Shown in pieces: positions 17,205 to 28,755 of a stretch of DNA of 64,000 bases. The DNA comes from Providencia rettgeri. GTDB taxonomy: Bacteria; Pseudomonadota; Gammaproteobacteria; Enterobacterales; Enterobacteriaceae. Each line of letters starts with the position of its first letter. Position 1 is the first letter of the stretch. The stretch is taken from NCBI RefSeq assembly GCF_001874625.1, contig NZ_CP017671.1, positions 2,604,001 through 2,668,000 on the forward strand. The letters run 5' to 3'. A program made the translations under genes and the position numbers. Under the pieces are notes generated by a model, which had not been told where the DNA came from, made no database searches, and saw nothing but the letters and a program-made list of their open reading frames with translations.

Positions 17205-18692
17205 ATGCTCGAAAAAATGAAACTTGAATGGTTTTCCAACATCAAGGGAGACCTCTTAGCAGGTACTGTTGTTGCCTTAGCGCTAATACCTGAAGCGATT
17301 GCATTTTCCATCATCGCAGGTGTTGACCCCAAAGTGGGTCTTTACGCTTCATTTTGTATTGCAGTTGTTATAGCGTTTGTGGGTGGTCGCCCGGGTATGA
17401 TCTCCGCTGCAACAGGCGCAATGGCATTACTCATGGTTACGTTGGTAAAAGAGCATGGTCTTGAGTATTTGCTTGCTGCAACATTGCTCACCGGTTTGAT
17501 CCAAATAGTTGCTGGCTACCTTAAGTTAGGGAGCCTAATGCGTTTTGTATCTCGTTCTGTCGTAACAGGTTTTGTTAATGCGCTTGCTATTTTAATTTTT
17601 ATGGCTCAATTGCCTGAGCTTACCAATGTCACTTGGCATGTGTATGCTATGACGGCGATAGGTTTAGCTATCATCTATTTATTTCCATATATCCCGATTA
17701 TCGGCAAAGCTCTCCCTTCACCCTTAGTATGTATTGTTGTTCTCACCGCATTTGCGATGATCGTAGGTTTGGATATCCGAACCGTTGGTGACATGGGGGA
17801 ATTACCGGACACGCTTCCTATTTTTCTATGGCCTGATGTGCCACTAAATTTCGACACGTTGATGATTATCCTTCCTTATTCCTTAGGTCTTGCCATTGTA
17901 GGTTTATTAGAGTCAATGATGACAGCCACGATTGTTGATGATTTGACGGATACTCAAAGTGACCGAAACCGTGAATGTAAAGGTCAAGGTATTGCCAACA
18001 TTGGCTCTGGATTACTCGGTGGTATGGCTGGTTGTGCCATGATAGGGCAGTCTATTATCAACGTAAAATCTGGCGGTCGTGGGCGACTATCTACCTTTAG
18101 TGCGGGCCTATTTTTACTTATCCTTGTTGTATTCTTGGATAAATGGATAAAACAGATCCCGATGGCGGCTCTGGTGGCCGTTATGATCATGGTTTCAATC
18201 GGAACCTTCTCATGGTCATCAATTAAAGACTTAAAAAAGCATCCATTATCAACCAATATCGTCATGATCACGACCGTTATTGTTGTGGTGGCAACACATA
18301 ACCTAGCGATTGGTGTCTTCGTTGGTGTTTTATTGGCAACGTTATTCTTTGCAAACAAAATTGGTCGCTTCATGGTAGTTAAAACAGCGCAAACTGATGA
18401 TGCTTCACGTACTTATCGTGTGGTTGGTCAGATTTTCTTTGCCTCATCTGAACAGTTCATTGATTCCTTTGATTTTAAAAAAGCGGTTGATAAGGTAACC
18501 ATTGACTTAACCCAAGCGCATTTTTGGGATATTACTGCCGTGTCGTCTTTAGACAAAGTCGTTATTAAGTTTAGGCGGGAAGGTGCGACAGTTGAAATTA
18601 TTGGAATGAGTGAGGCGACAGAAACTATTGTTGATAAATTTGGCGTCCATAACGATCCAAAGGAAGTTGAAAAATTAATGGCAGGCCACTAA
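17205..18692 (+). CDS. SulP family inorganic anion transporter with STAS domain
   Basis: 495 residues. The SulP membrane core opens with [28 protein letters not shown] and includes [13 protein letters not shown] and a [16 protein letters not shown] segment. A cytosolic STAS domain ends the protein (about 400-490; [21 protein letters not shown]). Relatives import sulfate, bicarbonate or dicarboxylates with H+ or Na+; the ion here is not predictable. ATG 17205 with AAGG 9 bases before it is chosen over TTG 17166. It shares an operon with the universal stress protein 10 bases downstream, a frequent partner of bicarbonate/sulfate SulP genes. Confidence 0.9.
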   Translation: MLEKMKLEWFSNIKGDLLAGTVVALALIPEAIAFSIIAGVDPKVGLYASFCIAVVIAFVGGRPGMISAATGAMALLMVTLVKEHGLEYLLAATLLTGLIQIVAGYLKLGSLMRFVSRSVVTGFVNALAILIFMAQLPELTNVTWHVYAMTAIGLAIIYLFPYIPIIGKALPSPLVCIVVLTAFAMIVGLDIRTVGDMGELPDTLPIFLWPDVPLNFDTLMIILPYSLGLAIVGLLESMMTATIVDDLTDTQSDRNRECKGQGIANIGSGLLGGMAGCAMIGQSIINVKSGGRGRLSTFSAGLFLLILVVFLDKWIKQIPMAALVAVMIMVSIGTFSWSSIKDLKKHPLSTNIVMITTVIVVVATHNLAIGVFVGVLLATLFFANKIGRFMVVKTAQTDDASRTYRVVGQIFFASSEQFIDSFDFKKAVDKVTIDLTQAHFWDITAVSSLDKVVIKFRREGATVEIIGMSEATETIVDKFGVHNDPKEVEKLMAGH

Positions 18693-18702
18693 GGAGAAAC
18701 TT

Positions 18703-19554
18703 ATGAATAAGATAATTACCTGTATTGATGGCTCTGCGGTTTCTGATCAGGTATGTGCAGCCGCTTGTTGGTCTGCTAAACAGTTGAATAAACCTGTTTT
18801 GCTACTGCATGCTATTGAAAAAAATCACTCACCAGCTACAGAAGATTTAAGTGGAGCCATTGGCCTTGGCGCCCGCTCTTCACTTCTCAATGAAATGGCC
18901 GCTTTAGACGAACAACGCAGTAAAGTTGCTTTATCCCTTGGTAAGGAAATCTTGGCACACTCCAAGGCTCTTTTGGTTGCCAACGGTTGCCATGATGTTG
19001 AAAAAACACAGCGTCACAGTGGTATTGTTGAAGCCATTTGTGCTCTTGAAAATGATGCAAGACTCATTATTATTGGGAAGTCTGGTCAACAACATGCTGG
19101 AGATTTCAAGACACTTGGCTCTCATATTGAACAAATTATTCGTAGAGTCCACACACCAATACTAATTGCGAATCAGTCATTTAAAACACCTAGAAGCTTT
19201 ATGCTTGCTTATGATGGCAGAGAAACTGCGGACCAAGCCGTGCAACGTATTATTGAAGGTGGGCTGTTACATGATTTGACCTGCCATTTAGTCACTGTAA
19301 AAAATAGCGCACCAAACATAGAAAAAAAATTCCAGCAAACGAAAGAGTTATTAACTAATAGCGGCTTTGAGGTGAAAGCTAGTTTATTAGAAGGGAAAAT
19401 TTTTGATGCTTTAATGAAGTACAAAGAAAGCAGTGGTGTTAATATGCTTGTGATGGGTGCTTTTTCTCACTCTAAATTAGCAAGTATATTTTTAGGTAGT
19501 AATACAATGGAAATGATTGAGCAAACAGAAATACCTATGATTGTTTTGCGCTAA
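18703..19554 (+). CDS. Tandem-domain universal stress protein
   Basis: 283 residues made of two Usp domains (about 1-150 and 160-283). The first begins with IITCIDGSAVSDQV and ends with LGSHIEQIIRRVHTPILIAN. The second has MLAYDGRETADQAVQR and the nucleotide-loop-like VMGAFSHSKLASIFLGSNTMEMI, with TEIPMIVLR at the end. This is the UspE-like tandem layout. GGAG precedes the ATG. It is co-transcribed with the SulP gene, so it probably tunes that transporter or its stress response (inference). Confidence 0.88.
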   Translation: MNKIITCIDGSAVSDQVCAAACWSAKQLNKPVLLLHAIEKNHSPATEDLSGAIGLGARSSLLNEMAALDEQRSKVALSLGKEILAHSKALLVANGCHDVEKTQRHSGIVEAICALENDARLIIIGKSGQQHAGDFKTLGSHIEQIIRRVHTPILIANQSFKTPRSFMLAYDGRETADQAVQRIIEGGLLHDLTCHLVTVKNSAPNIEKKFQQTKELLTNSGFEVKASLLEGKIFDALMKYKESSGVNMLVMGAFSHSKLASIFLGSNTMEMIEQTEIPMIVLR

Positions 19555-19614
19555 CTTTGTTCTACTTTGCAAAAATGTGTATTTTTTAACTTTGTAATTG
19601 GAGAGATTGATTAG

Positions 19615-20065
19615 CCCTCTGTAGATTATAGGCGGTCCGTGACCGTCTTTCTTCGTAGCAATTAGCTCGGTATCGCATACCGAATGGTGTCCAAGGCTTG
19701 CTTAAAGTCCTCCGGCATCGTTCGGCCAGTTTCAGCGTAGTGGTACATGACCCTGATTTATTCAGGCGTCAGAGTTCGATCTCTCTGCTCAAACCTAGCA
19801 ATACTTACTGGCCTTACCAACTCTGCTAGGTTCTCAACCTTCTAGCCTCGCTCAGTAGCCTACCGGTATATCTGGAGTATAATCTCACGCGCAATGAGTC
19901 ACTGTTGCGGGCCTTCTCCTTCGCTGGCGACTTTCCATCGGCGACCATCCACTTGGCTTCACCAAGTCACTCACGGGCTTTTGCCATAGTGATACCCCCA
20001 ACGCCATAGCGACCAAAGGTGAACGACTCTTATCTGCCATTAATGGCATCTGCTTGCGATAATAC
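19615..20065 (-). pseudogene. P4-type tyrosine integrase, decayed
   Basis: The minus strand keeps integrase pieces interrupted by stops and frameshifts. Upstream is ESFTFGRYGVGGITMAKARE, a stop, then GEAKWMVADGKSPAKEKAR. Downstream, past another stop, come RDRTLTPE, a stop, IRVMYHYAETGRTMPEDFK and ELIAT. These match the N-terminal and core-entry regions of P4-family site-specific recombinases. The catalytic R...HxxR...Y end is missing or unrecognisable. It is probably the former integrase of an element inserted at guaA. Confidence 0.75.
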
Positions 20066-20140
20066 CAACTTTAATACCCCATTCAACTTGTGCTTGACGC
20101 TGCTAATCAGTGCCAGATACGGCAAGCTATAAAAACAAAA

Positions 20141-20162
20141 AAGCCCACTTTTACATGGGCTT
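20141..20162 (-). terminator. Terminator beyond the displaced guaA end
   Basis: AAGCCCA (20141-20147) pairs with TGGGCTT (20156-20162). On the minus strand it is followed by TTTTTGTTTTT. It lies just past the guaA-like IEWE-stop remnant and was perhaps the original guaA terminator before insertion. Confidence 0.75.
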
Positions 20163-20208
20163 AAATCGTTATTTTGCTAGTCAGTGCCAGCTAATTCTTA
20201 TTGCAGGA

Positions 20209-20223
20209 TTATTCCCACTCGAT
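20209..20223 (-). mobile_element. Displaced copy of the guaA 3' end (att-like scar)
   Basis: The minus strand reads ATCGAGTGGGAATAA, that is I-E-W-E-stop, the universal C-terminus of GuaA. The intact guaA ends 3.8 kb away with ATTGAGTGGGAGTGA. The 3' end of guaA is a known integration site for genomic islands, so these two ends probably mark attL and attR of an insertion carrying the DUF262 genes. Match length is short (8 exact bases, TCCCACTC, plus flanking near-matches). Confidence 0.6.
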
Positions 20224-20413
20224 GATTAATGCTGTCTTAAAACACTATAAAATCAATAAAATAGCATTATCTCTGCATGTCGATACCATACAAAATACCA
20301 TGGTAAGAAAACTTGGAGACTGTACTGATCGTGTCGCCCGACGCAAAACGCTTTTAGACTGACAACTTGCACACCACAAAGGATATTCGTCCAAAAGCGG
20401 TTATTCAAAGAAG

Positions 20414-22366
20414 TCAACGCCCTGGGTTGGATCTTCCGCTTGCCTCCACCAGACTTACATCATCACGAAGCAATGTCACCATCGCTTCATGATGTGCTGT
20501 TATCTGCTGATCGTCCCAGTTTGTATTTCGGGTGATTTCCGCCATTCTCTTGAGCTTGGGACTTTGAAGTTCAATTGTATCCTTGAAGTTTTCGGCCTTC
20601 GCTCTGGGGAGGCTATTGCTGAATTTTGAGTTCGCGCTGACGCTTACGAGCGCGAGGTTGCCAAGCAGGTTAAGGCTAGAACCTGAAACAACCGCGCCCG
20701 ACTGTTCTTTGTCAGGATGCTGTGGATAGAAGTGCTCAATGGAAGTTCTGAACTGAAATTTGAAATCTCGTTTTGAGGAGTCACTCAACAGAAGATAGTC
20801 GAGATACGAAAAGACGATACGGCTGATACCAAACCCTTGTGGTTGCTGATCTTTCTCAAAGGAGAATGTCTCTTTAACCTTGCTGCGGGCATATCCCTTC
20901 AACAAATCGGCAAGATCCGCATGTTTCACGTCTCGAGGGGCTTTAACGGAGAGCCAGCGAAGAACTTTGGTAATCCAGTGCATCGTTCGCGGAGAAGTGT
21001 AGGTAATCCGAAGCATGGACTGAAGCAGCAATACATCTCGGGTATGTGGGTCAGCACTCCCGTCCTCCTCTAAGCTTCCATTGCTGGCCGAGAAAACATG
21101 GATGTACGTCGGGGTTGGCTTCTTGTCCCCGCCTCCTTTTTTCAGTCGCTGGAGAGACCAATCGCCATCGTCACCGATGTTTGCCGTGAATTGACGCTTC
21201 AAGATGAAGCCATCGAAGAGGTTGCGGCACTTGAGAAGCATAAATGCAAAACTACGCACCCAATCGGCTTTAGCATCGGGTACATTATTTACGGCGTCGT
21301 CAAATGACTTGATGAGGCGCTTGTCGTCAAGCAGGCCTTCGTCTTCGACCTCATCGCCTTTCATAATTCTTAGAACGTGTAGCAGAAAGGCCGGAAACTC
21401 AATAGTCGAACGAAACCGCTCGTTGCCCTCGTCTTCAGTGGAATTTGACTCGAGCTCTTTAGCGTATTTTGACAACGCCTCATCCAAGGACAACGATACC
21501 CCTTCGGAGGATTGCCTTGATGAATTAATGCCGGATTGCGGACGACTTTCCATTAGCGAAGCGAAGCTGGTCACCTCCAGCCAGGACCATTCATCACCAA
21601 ATACTTTGTTTCGCAAACTTGTGTCACCACGGGTCAGAGACATCTGGACATAAGAATCCATGTCAGCACAGGAATCCCAAACCCACGCAAAGCATTCGCG
21701 TTCATATTGATTGGGCAGTTTGCTCATCAGGCGAGCCTTAACAATATCAACCTGCTTGAGTTGCTGCCCACGAGTGTTCATGATCTCGAAGTAGCGATTG
21801 AGGTCGGTATTGGGTGGCAGCGAGGCACGGACGACAGTCACCTTCGTTAGCAAGAAATCGGAGAATTTTTCGCGTGAGCGATTAAGGTTTTCATTTTGTT
21901 TGAAGAACTGATTGATGATGCTGTAGCCTTCATGAATGCCAGCATCTGCATTACTCGTGGAGCCCTGCGGTCGAACGTGCTCCTTAGCCGCCTCCTGTGC
22001 TACTCGCAGCAGGGCCTCAGTTGCCCGTGCGCGCGACTCATATTGCAAGTGGCCTGCATGGCCAACCGACGGCTTCTCACCCTCACCGTCTTGCTCCAGG
22101 AAGGTCAGAAGCAGATAGAGGGTTGTAAGTCGTTGTTGTCCATCTATGACCTCGAACTCATCCTCTCTACCCCGCTTGATTACAACAAGGTTCCCAAGAA
22201 AATAGTTGTCCTGGCCCCCTACTACCGAGTCTTGAATATCGCTAATAAGTTGCTCAATCTGTTCGGCCCGCCAAGCATAGTTCCGTTGATAAATAGGAAT
22301 CAGATAATTGTCAGTGAATAACTTGCCTACTGTTAACAGTTCAGGTTTCAACTCCTTCTTGCTCAT
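20414..22366 (-). CDS. DUF262-DUF1524 protein, GmrSD-like nuclease component
   Basis: 650 residues. The N-terminal DUF262 domain has LIPIYQRNYAW (22-32) and the nucleotide-site motif VIDGQQRLTTL with DGQQR at 75-79. The C-terminal region (about 540-600) carries a DUF1524 His-Me-nuclease-like motif: SIEHFYPQHPDKEQ, then LNLLGNLALVS...FSNSLPRAKAENF. This is the architecture of the modification-dependent restriction enzyme GmrSD and related anti-phage nucleases. The upstream DUF262 gene overlaps by 4 bases (ATGA), so the two are made together. Base composition is visibly richer in G+C than the core genes. Role as phage defence is inferred. Confidence 0.82.
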   Translation of the reverse strand: MSKKELKPELLTVGKLFTDNYLIPIYQRNYAWRAEQIEQLISDIQDSVVGGQDNYFLGNLVVIKRGREDEFEVIDGQQRLTTLYLLLTFLEQDGEGEKPSVGHAGHLQYESRARATEALLRVAQEAAKEHVRPQGSTSNADAGIHEGYSIINQFFKQNENLNRSREKFSDFLLTKVTVVRASLPPNTDLNRYFEIMNTRGQQLKQVDIVKARLMSKLPNQYERECFAWVWDSCADMDSYVQMSLTRGDTSLRNKVFGDEWSWLEVTSFASLMESRPQSGINSSRQSSEGVSLSLDEALSKYAKELESNSTEDEGNERFRSTIEFPAFLLHVLRIMKGDEVEDEGLLDDKRLIKSFDDAVNNVPDAKADWVRSFAFMLLKCRNLFDGFILKRQFTANIGDDGDWSLQRLKKGGGDKKPTPTYIHVFSASNGSLEEDGSADPHTRDVLLLQSMLRITYTSPRTMHWITKVLRWLSVKAPRDVKHADLADLLKGYARSKVKETFSFEKDQQPQGFGISRIVFSYLDYLLLSDSSKRDFKFQFRTSIEHFYPQHPDKEQSGAVVSGSSLNLLGNLALVSVSANSKFSNSLPRAKAENFKDTIELQSPKLKRMAEITRNTNWDDQQITAHHEAMVTLLRDDVSLVEASGRSNPGR

Positions 22367-23643
22367 TGCAGCCCCTTGATAAAAGCAACGAGTTCCTTTT
22401 CGTGGTTATCGCTGTATGGCTTACTTGCTATTGGAAGTTTGCGGACAACACTTCCAGTCATCGCGTTACGTAGCAAAACAAAAGGCGATTTATTTGCATC
22501 GTTTTTACCTCGCGCTCGGTTGTCAGCAGATACAAATTGCACACGAAGTAACTCGACCCGCAAGGCATATGCCCATGCGAATAACCTATTTCGCACTTCA
22601 TCTACATCTTCATCGCCAAACTTGTTTGTATAGCAAAGCAGCGCGGCAATGAACAATTCGTACACGTAGCGGTAGCGACTTTGAGATGGGCCAAAGTTTT
22701 TGAAACCTCTGTCAATAACCTCTTGTTCCAGTATCTTCAATTCGTCAAGCATGAATGTCACCATCTCGAAAAATGAGCGTCCTGCGATTATCGGGGCATC
22801 AAGCTGAAAGCGGCTGCGCCCGGCATTTCGTGCATCATGTGTAGAGGATACCGACCATGCACTTAGAAGTGGCATAGCGGCTTGTGCTGCAAGGTGATAT
22901 CGCAGATTTGGCGAAAATGACCTGTGGGATCGTGATGAAATGCCCTTGAACATGCCGATGTCCCGAATAGTAAATTCGAGCGAGCTTTCGCCTCGTGACC
23001 ACTTGGATATCCGGTATAAAAAAGTAGAAAAAAGCCTGTCCAGATCCTCATCGTTTACGGCTTCCCAAGCCTCAACGACAGCCACTTTCATAGCTGCGGA
23101 CTCATCGTGCATTTCGCGCAGGTGGTGTGCTTTGAGCAAGTCGTGAGGGGCAAGCGGTTTGCCGCGATAGTTCTGGGAATCAAAGACACGAAATGCCTCA
23201 TCAATATCGTCCGTCACAATACGCACCAACTGACATTTGTGACAGATAAAATCCAAAAACTCTTTTTTATCTTCCAACTGCGACAGGCGCCTTTGAAGCT
23301 CTATCCAAACTAGGGAGACAGGGGTTTCGCTGTTACCAGACATCGAAATTTGATGATTTATCGGATCTAAGGCCGCAAGAATCATTCGCAAAGTCAGCAG
23401 GCGCTGCTGCCCGTCGACTACATTGAGATACTCACCATCATCGTGAAGAATGATTGCACCCAAAACATAGGGAATATCTTTTCGTTCGGTATCTCGAAGA
23501 GCTTCGCTGATATCATCCACCAGTTGTAGAGCAGTCGATACATCCCAACTGTATGGGCGTTGATAGTTCGGTATCCGAAGGCCTTGCTTGAGTAGTTCAT
23601 CCACGGTGACTGCACTAACACCGTTCTCTCCGTTAATCGCCAT
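22363..23643 (-). CDS. DUF262 protein, partner of the GmrSD-like gene
   Basis: 426 residues, DUF262 without a recognisable DUF1524 nuclease end. The motif IPNYQRPYSW sits at 24-33 and VVDGQQRLLTL with DGQQR at 77-81. VFDSQNYRGKPLAPHDLLKAHHL is the equivalent of the family's N-T-R-G region, also seen in the partner as EIMNTRGQQLKQVDIVKA. It is the first gene of the pair and overlaps the second by 4 bases. It is likely the GTP/NTP-sensing or regulatory half of a two-protein restriction system. It is also richer in G+C than flanking genes. Confidence 0.8.
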   Translation of the reverse strand: MAINGENGVSAVTVDELLKQGLRIPNYQRPYSWDVSTALQLVDDISEALRDTERKDIPYVLGAIILHDDGEYLNVVDGQQRLLTLRMILAALDPINHQISMSGNSETPVSLVWIELQRRLSQLEDKKEFLDFICHKCQLVRIVTDDIDEAFRVFDSQNYRGKPLAPHDLLKAHHLREMHDESAAMKVAVVEAWEAVNDEDLDRLFSTFLYRISKWSRGESSLEFTIRDIGMFKGISSRSHRSFSPNLRYHLAAQAAMPLLSAWSVSSTHDARNAGRSRFQLDAPIIAGRSFFEMVTFMLDELKILEQEVIDRGFKNFGPSQSRYRYVYELFIAALLCYTNKFGDEDVDEVRNRLFAWAYALRVELLRVQFVSADNRARGKNDANKSPFVLLRNAMTGSVVRKLPIASKPYSDNHEKELVAFIKGLQ

Positions 23644-24026
23644 TCCTATGTCCCTTCATTGACGCTTTTCTATTTTCTCAGCGTATTTTCCGCAAACTTT
23701 ATTCACCTATATGGATACTTCGATTCCGAGTGGCGGCTGTCTTGTTCACAATTTCTATCACGAGGTGCTCCTCTGGCGCATATTTAACGATCTGGGGCAT
23801 AGGTCGAGAGAGCGGTTCTGATCAAAGCGAGCATCGATGGCATCAGCACAGCGCTGCAATGCACCCGGTTGTCGATACCATGGCATTTGCTGATACGGTC
23901 ACATGGTATTTGCTATATCTTCGGTTCAGCGTCGGCCTTAAACCATAAAAAATGCCATTGATAATGCAGTCAATATCATCAATGGCACTCACTAAATCAA
24001 ATAAAACAATAGGCTAAATAATAGCC
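23644..24026. other. Island end between DUF262 pair and guaA
   Basis: About 380 bases. The left part must hold the promoter of the DUF262 genes. The right part carries the guaA terminator (23953-23987). No gene is visible; the short plus-strand frame at 23730-23948 has no support. Confidence 0.5.
23953..23987 (-). terminator. guaA terminator
   Basis: TGCCATTGAT (23953-23962) pairs perfectly with ATCAATGGCA (23978-23987). On the minus strand the stem is followed by six T. Confidence 0.85.
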
Positions 24027-25604
24027 TCACTCCCACTCAATTGTTGCTGGTGGTTTACCACTAATATCATATACGACCCTAGAAATACCGCTAATTTCAT
24101 TGATAATGCGGTTTGATACACGGCCTAAGAAATCATATGGTAAATGCGCCCAATGAGCGGTCATAAAGTCAATAGTCTCAACAGCACGCAGAGAAACAAC
24201 CCAATCGTATTTACGACCATCTCCCATCACACCGACGGAGCGAACAGGTAAAAACACGGTAAATGCTTGGCTAACTTTATGGTATAAATCTGCCTTATGC
24301 AGTTCTTCAATAAAGATAGCATCTGCGCGGCGTAGTAAATCACAATATTCTTTCTTAACTTCGCCGAGTACACGAACGCCTAAGCCTGGTCCTGGGAATG
24401 GATGGCGATATAACATGTCGTATGGCAGGCCCAGTTCAAGACCGATTTTACGTACTTCATCTTTAAACAGTTCTTTTAACGGCTCAACCAAACCTAACTT
24501 CATGTCATCCGGTAAACCACCTACGTTATGGTGTGATTTGATAACGTGTGCCTTACCTGTCGCTGAAGCGGCGGATTCAATAACATCAGGGTAAATTGTC
24601 CCTTGTGCTAGCCATTTAATGTTAGGAAGCTTCGATGACTCTTCATCGAATACCTCGATAAATACATGGCCAATTTTCTTACGTTTAGCTTCAGGATCGC
24701 TGATCCCTGCTAATGCACTTAAGAAACGATCTTCAGCTTTAGCATGAATGATGTTCAAGTCAAATTTACCCTCGAACATTTCCATCACTTGGTCTGCTTC
24801 ATTTAAACGTAATAAGCCGTTATCAACGAATACGCAGGTCAAACGCTTGCCAATTGCACGGTTTAATAACAGAGCCGTTACTGATGAATCAACGCCACCT
24901 GAAAGTGCCAGCAATACATGATCATCGCCGATTTGCTCTTTCAAGCGCGCAACCGTGTCTTCTATAATTGCCGCTGGTGTCCATAGTGCCTCACATTGGC
25001 AAATATCTTTTACAAAACGTTTTAAGATATTTAAACCTTGGTGTGTGTGAGTAACTTCTGGGTGGAATTGAACCCCATAGAACCTTTTTTCCTCATTTGC
25101 CATGATGGCATATGGGCAGCTTGGTGTGCTTGCGATCGTTTTGAAGTCCGCTGGAATCGCAGTCACTTTATCTCCATGACTCATCCACACATCTAAAACA
25201 GGCTTGCCAGCTTCATTCAATGAATCATGAATATCACGGAACAGTTCACATTGCTCAGTAACTTCTACATTTGCATAGCCGAATTCACGCTCGCCTGAAA
25301 CCTCAACTGCGCCACCTAATTGCATTGACATTGTTTGCATGCCATAGCAAATACCTAATACAGGTATGCCTGCATTGAACACGTAGTCAGGAGCGCGTGG
25401 GCTATCTGATTCCGTGGTGCTTTCTGGCCCACCAGAAAGAATAATACCATTTGGATTAAATTCTCGAATTTGCTCTTCTGTAACGTCCCACGCCCAGAGT
25501 TCACAATAAACGCCAATTTCACGGATACGACGGGCAATCAGCTGTGTATATTGCGAACCGAAGTCAAGGATAAGAATGCGATGCTTATGGATATTTGTTG
25601 TCAT
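24027..25604 (-). CDS. guaA: GMP synthase (glutamine-hydrolysing) GuaA
   Basis: 525 residues, identical in length to E. coli. It converts XMP to GMP with ATP and glutamine. The class I amidotransferase domain (about 1-205) has the catalytic cysteine in GICYGMQ and QFHPEVTH. The ATP-pyrophosphatase has the P-loop [11 protein letters not shown], and the dimerisation domain ends PPATIEWE. I place the start at ATG 25604 to match [20 protein letters not shown]; the in-frame ATG at 25628 adds eight residues. It is second in the guaBA operon. Its 3' end is the apparent insertion site of the DUF262 island, and its last codons differ from those of the displaced copy. Confidence 0.97.
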   Translation of the reverse strand: MTTNIHKHRILILDFGSQYTQLIARRIREIGVYCELWAWDVTEEQIREFNPNGIILSGGPESTTESDSPRAPDYVFNAGIPVLGICYGMQTMSMQLGGAVEVSGEREFGYANVEVTEQCELFRDIHDSLNEAGKPVLDVWMSHGDKVTAIPADFKTIASTPSCPYAIMANEEKRFYGVQFHPEVTHTHQGLNILKRFVKDICQCEALWTPAAIIEDTVARLKEQIGDDHVLLALSGGVDSSVTALLLNRAIGKRLTCVFVDNGLLRLNEADQVMEMFEGKFDLNIIHAKAEDRFLSALAGISDPEAKRKKIGHVFIEVFDEESSKLPNIKWLAQGTIYPDVIESAASATGKAHVIKSHHNVGGLPDDMKLGLVEPLKELFKDEVRKIGLELGLPYDMLYRHPFPGPGLGVRVLGEVKKEYCDLLRRADAIFIEELHKADLYHKVSQAFTVFLPVRSVGVMGDGRKYDWVVSLRAVETIDFMTAHWAHLPYDFLGRVSNRIINEISGISRVVYDISGKPPATIEWE

Positions 25605-25643
25605 TTGAGGAGAATTCCAAAAATTCAAGTCAAAAATAAAATC

Positions 25644-25672
25644 GGTGGTGCGTATTAATTAACCGCACCACC
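25644..25672 (-). terminator. Intercistronic hairpin guaB-guaA
   Basis: GGTGGTGCG (25644-25652) pairs with CGCACCACC (25664-25672). On the minus strand it is followed by ATTTTATTTTT. It may partly terminate between guaB and guaA or protect guaB mRNA. Confidence 0.55.
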
Positions 25673-25687
25673 CTGAAACGTTATCGA

Positions 25688-27234
<1,547 letters not shown>

Positions 27235-27325
27235 CAGCCTTTTTTTGAAAAAAAACTTGATAACTCCAATGGCTACGTTAGTATCTATCAATTAAGTCCT
27301 TGTTTTAAAATTTGATCTAGCTCAC

Positions 27326-28693
27326 ATGTCGACATCACAAAATAGTGCTATTTACTCAGTTAGTAAACTAAACCAAGCGGTTCGCGAACTTCTTGATAAC
27401 CAAATGGGCCGTATTTGGCTAACTGCTGAAATTTCTAATTTTTCGCAGCCAAGTTCAGGTCATTGGTATTTGACCTTGAAGGATGACCGTGCACAAGTTC
27501 GTGCAGCGATGTTTCGTGGGCAAAATGCGCGTGTTACATTTCGCCCACAAAATGGCCAACAAGTTTTAGTCAAGGCTACCGTGACTTTGTATGAGCCTCG
27601 CGGTGATTACCAATTGATCATCGAAAGCATGCAACCTGCTGGCGAAGGCTTGTTACAACAACGCTTTGAGCTTTTAAAGCAAACTCTGAATGCGCAAGGC
27701 TTGTTTGATGCCACCTATAAAAAAACTTTGCCTAGCCCAGCTAAATGCGTCGGTATTATCACTTCGGCAACCGGGGCTGCATTACATGATATTTTAAACA
27801 TTTTACGCCGTCGTGACCCTTCACTGCCAATTATCATTTACCCTACAGCGGTTCAAGGTGAATTGGCACCAGCCCAAATTGCGAGAATGATTGAGCTGGC
27901 AAATTTGCGTCAGGAATGCGATGTATTAATCGTTGGTCGCGGTGGTGGTTCACTTGAAGATTTGTGGGCCTTTAATGAAGAAATCGTTGCTAGGGCTATT
28001 TTTGCTAGCCAACTGCCTATAATTAGTGCTGTTGGTCATGAAACTGACGTGACGATTGCGGATTATGTTGCCGATGTTCGAGCACCAACGCCTTCTGCCG
28101 CAGCAGAGTTAGTCAGCCGTAACCAATTAGAGATGCTACGCCAGATAAAATCAGCACAGCAACATCTTGAAATGGCAATGGATTATTACGTGGCGGGTCA
28201 ACAACAAAGGTTTGCTCGTTTACATCATCGTTTACAGCAACAGCACCCGCAATTGCGTTTGGCAAGGCAACATAACCAGCTTAATTTATTGCAACAAAAA
28301 CTGGCGCAGTCGATGACTCGACAACTACAAAATTCAACGGTTAAATTCGAAAAAGTTAATCGCCGTTTACTGCAAAATGATTTGCGCCCTCAATTGCAAA
28401 AACAGCAGCGACAGTTGCAGCAGACACAGTATCATTTGCAGAATATGGTCACGAGTTTGGTTAATAGTTACCGCCAACGTTTCGCAGTAGCTTGTTCAAA
28501 AATGGAAGCGGTTAGCCCATTAGCTACCTTAGCTCGCGGGTTTAGTATCAGTGAAACCGCTAAAGGTACAGTGTTGAAAAAAACCAGCCAAGTGAAAATC
28601 GGCCAACCACTGAAAACTCGCCTTAATGATGGCTGGGTTGAAAGCCAAGTTACCCATATTGAAAAGGTTAAAGCCAAAAGAGTATCGAAATGA
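27326..28693 (+). CDS. xseA: Exodeoxyribonuclease VII large subunit XseA
   Basis: 455 residues (E. coli 456). XseA with several XseB subunits degrades single-stranded DNA from both ends. The N-terminal OB fold (about 7-105) has [18 protein letters not shown] and [10 protein letters not shown]. The catalytic domain has [15 protein letters not shown] and [17 protein letters not shown], then [27 protein letters not shown] glutamine-rich coiled-coil follows (about 265-400). It is divergent from guaB, as in E. coli. Confidence 0.96.
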   Translation: MSTSQNSAIYSVSKLNQAVRELLDNQMGRIWLTAEISNFSQPSSGHWYLTLKDDRAQVRAAMFRGQNARVTFRPQNGQQVLVKATVTLYEPRGDYQLIIESMQPAGEGLLQQRFELLKQTLNAQGLFDATYKKTLPSPAKCVGIITSATGAALHDILNILRRRDPSLPIIIYPTAVQGELAPAQIARMIELANLRQECDVLIVGRGGGSLEDLWAFNEEIVARAIFASQLPIISAVGHETDVTIADYVADVRAPTPSAAAELVSRNQLEMLRQIKSAQQHLEMAMDYYVAGQQQRFARLHHRLQQQHPQLRLARQHNQLNLLQQKLAQSMTRQLQNSTVKFEKVNRRLLQNDLRPQLQKQQRQLQQTQYHLQNMVTSLVNSYRQRFAVACSKMEAVSPLATLARGFSISETAKGTVLKKTSQVKIGQPLKTRLNDGWVESQVTHIEKVKAKRVSK

Positions 28694-28702
28694 TTATTTT
28701 AT

Positions 28703-28736
28703 CCACTTATCTCGATAAAAATAACGAGATAAGTGG
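28703..28736. terminator. Bidirectional terminator xseA/receptor
   Basis: CCACTTATCTCG (28703-28714) pairs perfectly with CGAGATAAGTGG (28725-28736) between two convergent genes, with AT-rich flanks. Confidence 0.8.
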
Positions 28737-28755
28737 TATTAAACTGATACGTTGA

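Larger units (their letters stand above)
19555..20413. other. Decayed mobile-element junction next to the guaA island
   Basis: About 860 bases without an intact gene. It holds a broken P4-type integrase (19615-20065, minus), two copies of a 15-base near-identical sequence GCTARTCAGTGCCAG (20102-20116 and 20176-20190), a terminator between them (20141-20162), and a displaced copy of the guaA 3' end (20209-20223). The remaining bases up to the DUF262 gene show nothing I recognise. G+C is higher than in the flanking core genes. Confidence 0.7.

Noticed and set aside
20837-22321. Several plus-strand frames across the DUF262 genes
   Set aside because: They are shadows of the two minus-strand genes, which have recognisable motifs along their length.
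23730-23948. Plus-strand frame between the DUF262 pair and guaA
   Set aside because: It has no family match, and its end runs into the guaA terminator region; it looks like island-end debris.
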